A stretch of 15,494 bases of DNA from Globomyces pollinis-pini. Lineage: Eukaryota; Chytridiomycota; Chytridiomycetes; Rhizophydiales; Globomycetaceae. Positions 9,474-15,494 of this stretch are shown piece after piece. Position numbers and translations under genes: made by a program. The stretch is from NCBI GenBank assembly GCA_025399215.1, contig MU621462.1, positions 1 to 15,494 of the forward strand. The letters are read 5' to 3'. The notes below the pieces were generated by a model. It was not told where the DNA came from. It worked only from the letters and a program-made list of their open reading frames with translations, and did no database searches. How positions within the stretch are numbered: position 1 is the stretch's first letter; each line of letters starts with the position of its first letter.

Positions 9474-9919
9474 TTCTGTTAAACTTTTTCTTTTTCATGA
9501 CCGACACTGGACCTTCAAGAAGTACTGAATTAATCTTCCCAGCATCTGATACTCATTCTAAAATATGAAGGTTGAGTCTGAAATTGAATATAATTATTAT
9601 TTTCTTATCACTATCAATGTATAACGATACATTCTGAACGATGGCCAGATCGTTACATGAAATGCAGACAGAGCTAGACACCTAAAAAAGATCAAAGGGT
9701 GCAGTATGAGGTCAACTTGATCAGATACAAATTCCAATTTGTTAGCACTATAAAACTGTTTTTTCACACCTAGTCAGCTAAGTAAGTTGAAATGTGAAGG
9801 ATGCACACATAGCGATACTGTATGTTGTTACTATCGAAACATCTCTTCACTTTTACTTTGGTCAATCAAATTTTACCCAAGATGGAAGTTTTTATTTTTT
9901 TTTGTTTTTTTCAAAAACT
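9474..9919. other. Divergent promoter region between TAF11 and the rhodanese gene
   Basis: Holds upstream regions of two divergent genes. A TATAAA lies at 9749-9754 on the plus strand, and a T-rich tract (about 9892-9911) directly precedes the plus-strand ATG at 9920. A 23-codon plus-strand frame starts at ATG 9496 and another short one near 9641 reads MARSLHEMQTELDT. I could not join these by a convincing splice. They may be chance or remnants of a micro-gene. No tRNA-like fold was seen. Confidence 0.4.
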
Positions 9920-11615
9920 ATGGGACAAAACGCTAATGAATTGAATTTATTAAAGGAAAAGAAATCCAAAATCAAGACTAAAATCAATGACTTAAAGGGG
10001 AAAAAGGATTTATCAGACAAACAACTTGCAAAGGTTCATTCTACTAATTAACAATTTTTATAGATTCAAAAAGTAATTATCAATCAAATTAACTTGAAAA
10101 GTGGAAATCAAAATTAAAAAAATACAAAGAATCTATTAAACAATTGAAAACTGAAGGCACTAAAAAATCAGAGAATTCAAATACTGAAGAAACTGTTGAA
10201 CAACCAAAACTCGACCGATGGGGTTTACCAACGACTACCTTTGATGGTCACCCATTGCAATCTTTAGAACCTTTGTCCGAAAAGGCCTTAAAGAAGTTGA
10301 CAAATGTCTCATTGTTACTTTTTTATGCATATGTGGAACCTTCTTGGAATTCAAGTAGACTCTCTCTTTAACAATATTAGAGCAATATAATGAAGCATTG
10401 GAATGGGCCAAGGAGAATGGAGAGAAATATGAAATGAAAGGAAGGTTAAGAATTGCAACTGAGGGTAATAATTCTTTGCAGTATTAATCACTTCACAGGA
10501 TTCAATGGGACCATAACTGGACCTTCAAATAAGATGAGAGAATTTTGCATTGCTATGAGGTTATGGAAACCAGAAATATTTGGACAAACGGATTTTAAGA
10601 TTACAGATGATTTACCGGAAGGACAAGCATTTCCAGAATTCAAAATAATTCCAGTCAAAGAGATTGTCAATTATGGTTTGGGTACCAAGCAACCATCTCT
10701 TAAAAATGTAACTTGAACTGCCTTGTTTTATTCTAAGGGAGGGATTCATCTAAACGCCGAAGATTACCATAAGAAAATGGAAGAGCCAAATACAGTCATT
10801 ATAGATGTACGAAATACCTATGAAGCTGTGATTGGAAGATTTGATCCGCCGGTATGTTATTGTACAATTAATTCTTTAGCCTGGTGGTACTTAGATGTTT
10901 AATAATTGGTTAGGAGCACAGTATATCGATCCAAAAATGCGTGTATCTAGTAATTTGATTATTCTCTAATTGTATTCAGCTGAATTTCCACAATGGGTTG
11001 ACAAGATGAAACCAGAGTTACAAGGTAAATAAAGACATTTCTAACTATTTTAGGCAAGCAAATCATGATGTTTTGCACAGGTAAACAAATACACTTTGAT
11101 ACAAACAACTAGGTGGGATCAGATGCGAAAGAGCCTCTGCTTTGTTGAGGGAAAAGGGATTAGACAACATTTATCAAATGCAAGGTGGAATTCACAGATA
11201 TTTGGAAAAATATAAAGACGACGGTGGTCATTGGGTTGGAAAGAATTACACATTTGACAAACGTTTCGCACACGGAGCCGAAAACGCTGAGGTGATATCC
11301 CGTTGCCTTTCATGTGATAAACCTTGGGAAAAGTACAGAGGAAACAAACGGTGTCCAGCATGTAGGGTCCCCCTATTGATATGTGAATCATGCCAGGAAG
11401 AGCAGAAGGATTCAGTGACAGTGTGCCATTTATGCAAAGAGGAAAACAGAAAACCCGAACCATCCAACCGAGAAAAACGTAGACAAGAGCAAGCTAACAA
11501 TCCGCAAAATGTATGTGCCGTTTGCTCAGAGTCATTCAAATCAAGAAATGCAATGTTCAAGCATGTAGAAGAATATGGTCATCGCGAAAGGAAACATAGA
11601 AAAATAAATAAATAG
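9920..11615 (+). CDS. Rhodanese-domain protein (TrhO/TSTD2-like) with C-terminal zinc motifs
   Basis: Resembles the UPF0176/TrhO family; bacterial TrhO hydroxylates tRNA uridine-34 and human TSTD2 is related. Eleven exons: 9920-10033, 10064-10072, 10102-10354, 10381-10464, 10499-10707, 10738-10851, 10880-10886, 10914-10949, 10980-11024, 11054-11080, 11113-11615. They give 466 residues. Order: Lys-rich coiled-coil N-terminus (1-60), linker with LDRWGLPTT, the family's N-terminal domain (LLLFYAYVEP, LRIATEGFNGTITGP), then the rhodanese domain with VIIDVRNTYEAVIGRF and active loop FCTGGIRCERAS (probable Cys298; Cys304 follows). The tail has CxxC pairs (CLSC, CPAC, CESC, CHLC) and a C2H2-like finger CAVCSESFKSRN..H. 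The introns are 26-34 nt and two internal exons are 9 and 7 nt. The 9-nt exon is optional: one 68-nt intron would also keep frame. Confidence 0.9.
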
Positions 11616-11747
11616 TCACCTGTTATCAACCCTTTTATCATTTTATTAACCTGTTTTTGTGTAAACACCACATTGTCTGTGTTTATAAATCACGCTTTTA
11701 TTCTTGATCAATTTTAAGTTGGAAATAATACGTAAAATAAATTAAAC

Positions 11748-12436
11748 ATGGAAAATACAAATACATCCCTTCTGCCTTTGATCTACTCTCGTCCTGAAAA
11801 CTATATTAGACTCTTCCGTTGTGACTCAACTGACACTTTGCCCGATTCTACAGTTGATCAAGAAGAACTAGGAGAACTTCGGAATAGATATAAAGGTTTA
11901 TTAATGTTATTAAAGATCCAGGCTGGCTGGAATGCAGAAAGCCGCTTTTAAGACGTAGAAATCAAGAAGATCTGAAGGTTGTGATACCAACAGATATGGG
12001 CAGTCCTTACACAGAAGCTTTGGAAGTTTCAAAAGACTATAAATCTCCTTGGTTTACCATTGCTGAACGTAGAGGAAAATATTTATCACAGATCAAGTTG
12101 AAGTACCAGTCCAAGGGTCGAATCTCACAACGAAGAGGTCAAAAAGACTTGAAGATTACTCTGACGACCGAAAAATATCAAAATGACCTTCCAATTTCTA
12201 TTCGAAGAGGAGTTTTATTAAAACGAATTGCCATCCCAACCAGCGCGTTGAAGGAACCGAAGGAATTAGTAGATAAAAATCTGTGGGAAATCCCTACTTT
12301 ACAAGTAGCCTACGGTAGTTCTGATGCCACTTTGGGTGAACTTGAAGTAGAATCTACCACATCCAAACAACCTAAAGTTGCTGGTTGGATCCTCAACTGG
12401 TTTGATAAAGATAGAACAAAAGCAGAATATAAGTGA
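11748..12436 (+). CDS. Hypothetical protein, two exons
   Basis: I do not recognise this protein. Exons 11748-11895 and 11922-12436 join across a 26-nt GT..AG intron to a 220-residue product. Without the splice the first frame stops at 11949-11951 and the second lacks an ATG, so the intron is well supported. It starts MENTNTSLLPLIYSRPEN and has a basic segment, WLECRKPLLRRRN, right after the splice. A Lys/Arg-rich middle follows (IAERRGKYLSQIKLKYQSK), and the end is GWILNWFDKDRTKAEYK. No signal peptide, membrane span or catalytic motif is visible. The composition and single intron look like a real gene. It lies about 130 bp after the rhodanese gene and 123 bp before the second leucine-rich gene, all on the same strand. 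Confidence 0.7.
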
Positions 12437-12559
12437 TTGTTTATGAAGATTCTTATTTATCTTTGGTTAACTTAATCCTAATGAGAATGCCGCTCTTTTC
12501 ATTTGGCGACCACCAAACATTTAAGAAGTACAAACTTCTTGAAAAATTCTCACTTTGTA

Positions 12560-13837
12560 ATGAGGCTGACACAGATCAAAGAGTACTTGAGATGGAGGGC
12601 AGCAATGGAAGACTCAAATGAACAGATGTTTAATAGCACTCGGAAGCCAGATCTACATAAGAGAAAAGTTCCATTAGCTAAATTGATGATTTTCAAGAAA
12701 ATGGCTGCCTTAGCTCTACAAAAATGTACTATTCTGGATGGTGATTGGGCCTCTGACGATTTATTTTTGAATAACTTTGGGAATTTGTCACATATTAAGA
12801 GTATCCATTTTTCAGCAGTAGACATCAGAAATGTTAAGCTAATTACACCCAAGCTTCAATCACTTTCTTTAACCCTTCCCAATGTATATAATAACGGACT
12901 AGAATATGAAATCGCGAATCGAATGACTCAACTTTCAGATCTCACATCATTGTGTTTGTATTCATCCACAAGTGTAAACTTCTTTCACTACCTTTTCTTA
13001 AACAATATTATTTCTCAATTTGGATGGCATATTCCTACCGTGATTGTTGAAGCTGTCCTAGGATATTCAAATCTGGTGGAGCTTTCGCTAAACTGCCTCC
13101 ACTTTTCACCACAATCAATCAATTGTCTTCCTTGCATTATTTCTAACAATATATTTTTGGAATCTTTGGAGTTAGATTGCCAATCTCCAGATCACTTTCG
13201 TCTAATTGCACCAAGTATTACCTATCACAAGCATTTGATGTCCCTAAAGCTGGTAACTTCGTGGATGTGTTTACAAGATATTGTCCAAGAATTTATATCA
13301 TTATTGAAGACCAATAAGTCAATCAAACATTTATCTTTAGATGATGATGATACTTCCTATGTACAACATACTATTATTAGTAGGATTATACAACCAATTA
13401 TACACGAAGGATTGAAGTATAACACAACTATCACCCAAATCACACTTGAACATTGTATATCTGCAATCGACTACGCGTTTATAAAAAGGACAATATCAAA
13501 AATATCATTAACAAATCCCTTTATTAAAATCAACGGATTCATTGGTGACATCGATTCATTTAGTATTCAATCTCCCAAATGCTTAATCAATACTTTGAAT
13601 TATAAGTCTGCTCAATTGTTGAAAACTCGACTGCATATGATGTATTTATCTAAAATCTTGCCAAACGATATCACTTTTATCATCTGCTCATGGTTGCTAG
13701 TACAATATCAACATGATCGACATGCTTTAGCAAAAGTCCTGTTTAACCGTAATTTGATTGGTAGTCTGGTCAAGATATCCAAGAATTCATTTGACACCTG
13801 TGAATTGATCCGTTGCTGTTATCAGTTAGTTGATTGA
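12560..13837 (+). CDS. Leucine-rich-repeat-like protein, paralogue B
   Basis: Uncharacterised single-exon protein of 425 residues from ATG 12560. The frame also has an ATG at 12503. I prefer 12560 because MRLTQIKEYLRWR then aligns with the start of paralogue A (MLLEQVKEFQQWK). The middle carries repeated leucine blocks, for example LQSLSLTLPN, LVELSLNCLHF, LESLELDCQ, LMSLKLVTS and IKHLSLDDDD, spaced like degenerate LRRs. The C-terminal 66 residues are the most conserved part against paralogue A (29 identities, no gaps), including RLHMMYLS and FDTCELIRCCY. Within it ILPNDITFIICSWL faintly recalls an F-box helix, but paralogue A does not preserve it and I do not call one. It sits only 63 bp upstream of the NAXE gene. 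Function unknown. Confidence 0.75.
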   Translation: MRLTQIKEYLRWRAAMEDSNEQMFNSTRKPDLHKRKVPLAKLMIFKKMAALALQKCTILDGDWASDDLFLNNFGNLSHIKSIHFSAVDIRNVKLITPKLQSLSLTLPNVYNNGLEYEIANRMTQLSDLTSLCLYSSTSVNFFHYLFLNNIISQFGWHIPTVIVEAVLGYSNLVELSLNCLHFSPQSINCLPCIISNNIFLESLELDCQSPDHFRLIAPSITYHKHLMSLKLVTSWMCLQDIVQEFISLLKTNKSIKHLSLDDDDTSYVQHTIISRIIQPIIHEGLKYNTTITQITLEHCISAIDYAFIKRTISKISLTNPFIKINGFIGDIDSFSIQSPKCLINTLNYKSAQLLKTRLHMMYLSKILPNDITFIICSWLLVQYQHDRHALAKVLFNRNLIGSLVKISKNSFDTCELIRCCYQLVD

Positions 13838-13900
13838 TATTTAATGAATCCTTTTTACATTTAAAATTTGTGCTGATTAGCTTTTAATTTTTTTCAACTC

Positions 13901-14777
13901 ATGGTTACTGTAATAGTTGTGAAAGGTTGTTATAATGAATAGTATATTGATCAAGAATTGGCACAAGCGATTGATGTAGAATTGATGGATCCAAGCATTG
14001 GAGGATTTTCGATTGATCAAGTAATTCAGATTCCCAAGTAACTTAAGTTAATGGAACTGGCAGGATTATCAGTTGCTCAATCTATTCAGCATTGTTTCCC
14101 AGATAGCAAAAAGATATTTGTATGTGTTGGACCAGGTTTGTTATATGAAATTAACGTTAAGGAAATAATGGTGGGGATGCATTGGTTGCTTCCAGACACT
14201 TGAAATTATTTGGATATTCACCAGTCATATATTATCCAAAACGTCCTAGTGGACAACTGTTTAAAGTTTTTGAGTTCAACTGATTTGATGTGTAGAATTT
14301 GATTACTCAATGCCAGCAGTTTGAATTACTATTTGTCGATTCTATGGAAGACCTGGGCGATTTCGATTTAATATTGGACGGATTTTTTGGTATATGGTCT
14401 CAATGGCAATACCTAACTGAATTTAGGTTTCAGTTTCAAGAAACCAGTTCGTGAACCATTTTTGACTGCACTAAAGGTAACCGAAACTACTAACATCAAG
14501 GCAATCCAATTATCAACTGTTCCTATTGTTTCGATTGATATCCCATCAGGTTGGGATGTAATTGAGGGTAGTGCGTGTTATTTAACAGGCTGTAGGAGGT
14601 GATGAAGATTCAATTCAGCCTGCAATGCTCATTTCGTTAACTCTGCCTAAACTAGGCGCTAAGCGTTTTAAAGGAATTCATTATCTTGGAGGAAGATTTG
14701 TTTATCCAGATTTGGCAAAACGTTACAGTTTACTCATACCCACATATGAAGGATCTAAACAATTTACAATACTTTAA
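13901..14777 (+). CDS. NNR1: NAD(P)H-hydrate epimerase (NAXE/Nnr1, YjeF_N domain)
   Basis: Epimerises damaged R-NAD(P)H hydrate to the S form so that the companion dehydratase can repair it. Eight exons: 13901-13909, 13943-14020, 14048-14135, 14162-14265, 14296-14389, 14427-14476, 14501-14567, 14596-14777. They encode 223 residues (yeast Nnr1 is 246). Landmarks are [14 protein letters not shown] (5-18), [11 protein letters not shown] (30-40), the phosphate-binding GPGNNGGD (57-64), [18 protein letters not shown] (70-87), D121 before FFGFSFK, VREPF (132-136), IDIPSGWDV (153-161) and YLGGRFV (193-199). The first exon holds only ATG GTT ACT. The sixth intron is 24 nt with TACTAAC, phase 0, and stop-free, so retention would add eight residues. 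For the seventh intron, the acceptor at 14595 is the one that keeps frame (28 nt). No mitochondrial presequence is evident. Confidence 0.94.
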
Positions 14778-14781
14778 AACA

Positions 14782-14787
14782 TTTATT
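14782..14787 (-). terminator. AATAAA poly(A) signal of the small minus-strand gene
   Basis: Minus-strand AATAAA seven bases after the stop codon at 14795, inside the 17-bp gap to the converging NAXE gene. It supports the small frame being a transcribed gene. Confidence 0.45.
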
Positions 14788-14794
14788 AAAAAAA

Positions 14795-15082
14795 TCATCT
14801 GCTAATAATACCTCCAACATTCTTGACTTTCCCGCCAGAGTTAACTTCAACCAAATTATGGCAATTATATGTTTTTGAGTCTTTTGAGTAGCTGTTTTCC
14901 ACAGTACATACTTGATCATTCTCTTTTTCAAAACATAAATTCAAAGTATCACTAACCAAGCTAAATGGACAAAAGATAGCAAAGCGTTGACAAGTAAACA
15001 ACCCTCCTGCAGGTCGGAGCAAGTTCTCGCTGATCGTTTTAAATGCCCTAGATTGAATTAGTACAAATCGTTTGGAAATCAT
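14795..15082 (-). CDS. Small hypothetical protein, 95 residues
   Basis: Not recognised. The open frame encodes 95 residues. The N-terminus MISKRFVLIQSRAFKTI is basic, hydroxylated and lacks acidic residues until about residue 19, as in mitochondrial targeting sequences (inference). The remainder contains several cysteines and Ser/Asn/Val-rich stretches and ends GGKVKNVGGIISR. A 42-nt GT..AG segment in frame (GTTGTTTAC to CCATTTAG, about 14998-15039) could be an intron whose removal would keep the frame and give 81 residues, so the exon structure is uncertain. An AATAAA follows the stop closely. The stop is 17 bp from the stop of NAXE on the opposite strand. Confidence 0.5.
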   Translation of the reverse strand: MISKRFVLIQSRAFKTISENLLRPAGGLFTCQRFAIFCPFSLVSDTLNLCFEKENDQVCTVENSYSKDSKTYNCHNLVEVNSGGKVKNVGGIISR

Positions 15083-15403
15083 GGTAAAAGGAGTTCAGTT
15101 GCATTCGAGAATTGTGGGGTTTTGATCACATGCATATTCGATCAGAACACAACTAATAAACATTCCATTTAGACATGGTTGATGTCCAAAAACAAGAGAA
15201 AATTGAATAGTAAAAACTTCACATAATATTGTAAGACTGCTATACCTAGATAGTAACACCACTTCTTGATCCTATCAACTTTTAGAGTGTTGAAGGCTTG
15301 GATGGATTACCATCTCTAGACTACAACAGATATAAAACGCTCTTTAATAATTTCAACAATTTTTAGAACACTGCGATTAGGAGATACATTTTTCGATAAA
15401 TAT
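15083..15403. other. Intergenic region with a possible plus-strand micro-gene
   Basis: Mostly AT-rich spacer. On the plus strand ATG 15175 opens MVDVQKQEKIE before a stop overlapping a GTAAAA donor, and a separate frame 15286-15366 reads SVEGLDGLPSLDYNRYKTLF and ends in TAG. Joining the donor at 15210 to an acceptor at 15287 (78 nt) gives a continuous 37-codon frame. An alternative scheme using the 33-nt GTAACACC..TTTTAG intron does not keep frame. No family resemblance; evidence is weak. Confidence 0.25.
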
Positions 15404-15409
15404 TTTATT
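15404..15409 (-). terminator. AATAAA poly(A) signal of the right-edge gene
   Basis: Minus-strand AATAAA 17 bases after a stop codon at 15426. The placement matches the other minus-strand genes and supports a gene entering from the right edge. Confidence 0.4.
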
Positions 15410-15425
15410 AACAAATTGATAGAAA

Positions 15426-15494
15426 TTAAATAAAAGAAAGGGTAGCAGGCATAAAAGCGGCTGGAGAATTTGATTTCTTTGGAGCAATAGCAGT
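15426..15494 (-). CDS. C-terminus of a gene truncated by the window edge
   Basis: An open minus-strand frame of 22 residues and a stop runs in from the right edge, reading APKKSNSPAAFMPATLSFI at its end. It is too short for family recognition. Support comes from the closely following AATAAA and a codon mix like neighbouring genes. It could instead be chance open sequence. Confidence 0.35.
   Translation of the reverse strand, partial: TAIAPKKSNSPAAFMPATLSFI

Noticed and set aside
9505..10529. Shared 13-mer ACTGGACCTTCAA at 9505 and about 10517
   Set aside because: One copy is in intergenic sequence and the other in rhodanese coding sequence, with no extension on either side. Probably coincidence.
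10940..10979. Rhodanese intron 8 starting at GTATCT (10943)
   Set aside because: It gives the wrong frame for EFPQW. The GTAATT donor at 10950 restores it with a 30-nt intron.
14568..14589. NAXE seventh-intron acceptor at ACAG (14588)
   Set aside because: With the phase-1 donor at 14568 this acceptor shifts the frame into a stop. The acceptor at 14595 keeps frame and restores the family sequence before IQPAM.
7034..14777. Frameshifts or pseudogenes in RPN8, TAF11, rhodanese, NAXE, Sus1 and GPI2
   Set aside because: Every apparent break coincides with a GT..AG segment of 24-37 nt (or the paired 28-nt units), and removal restores full-length family-like proteins.

Overview
This is a compact, intron-rich stretch of a eukaryotic nuclear genome, most likely from an early-diverging fungus. 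The evidence is eIF4AIII, EAPP, GPI2/PIG-C, Sus1/ENY2, RPN8, TAF11 and NAXE, plus a yeast-like NAXE N-terminus, an HNH protein of a type seen in fungi, and an HMG-box protein like fungal mating-type factors. The standard genetic code fits every reconstructed gene. The species cannot be named from sequence alone.

The striking property is intron size. Splicing the conserved genes to match their families gives 42 introns, all GT..AG; 41 are 24-37 nt (median 28-29) and one is 78 nt. They carry CTAAC/CTAAT-like branch sites close to the 3' end. Many gene bodies therefore look broken as open frames but join exactly. Some exons are only 5, 7 or 9 nt. Two 28-nt introns sit back to back in RPN8, and three introns are frame-neutral without a stop.

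Layout. 1-803: 3' part of an intronless, relatively GC-rich HNH nuclease gene whose stop codon lies in an 18-bp tandem duplication. 1174-1575 (-): intronless HMG-box protein. 1576-2370: no gene seen. 2371-3781 (-): eIF4AIII. 3967-4452 (-): EAPP, divergent from GPI2 (4478-5496, +) with about 25 bp between start codons. 5592-6791 (-): intronless leucine-rich protein. 7034-7424 (-): Sus1/ENY2 in five exons. 7504-8549 (-): RPN8. 8748-9473 (-): TAF11. 9920-11615 (+): rhodanese/zinc-finger protein with ten introns. 11748-12436 (+): unrecognised protein. 12560-13837 (+): paralogue of the 5592-6791 protein. 13901-14777 (+): NAXE. 14795-15082 (-): small hypothetical protein. 15426-15494 (-): C-terminus of a gene running off the window.

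The conserved genes serve mRNA processing (eIF4AIII), transcription and mRNA export (TAF11, Sus1), protein turnover (RPN8), GPI-anchor synthesis (GPI2) and metabolite repair (NAXE). They are separate transcription units and I see no operon-like logic. Intergenic gaps are often under 250 bp, and AATAAA signals lie a few to about 35 nt after several minus-strand stop codons. Conserved genes are full of introns, whereas the HNH, HMG and two paralogous leucine-rich genes have none.
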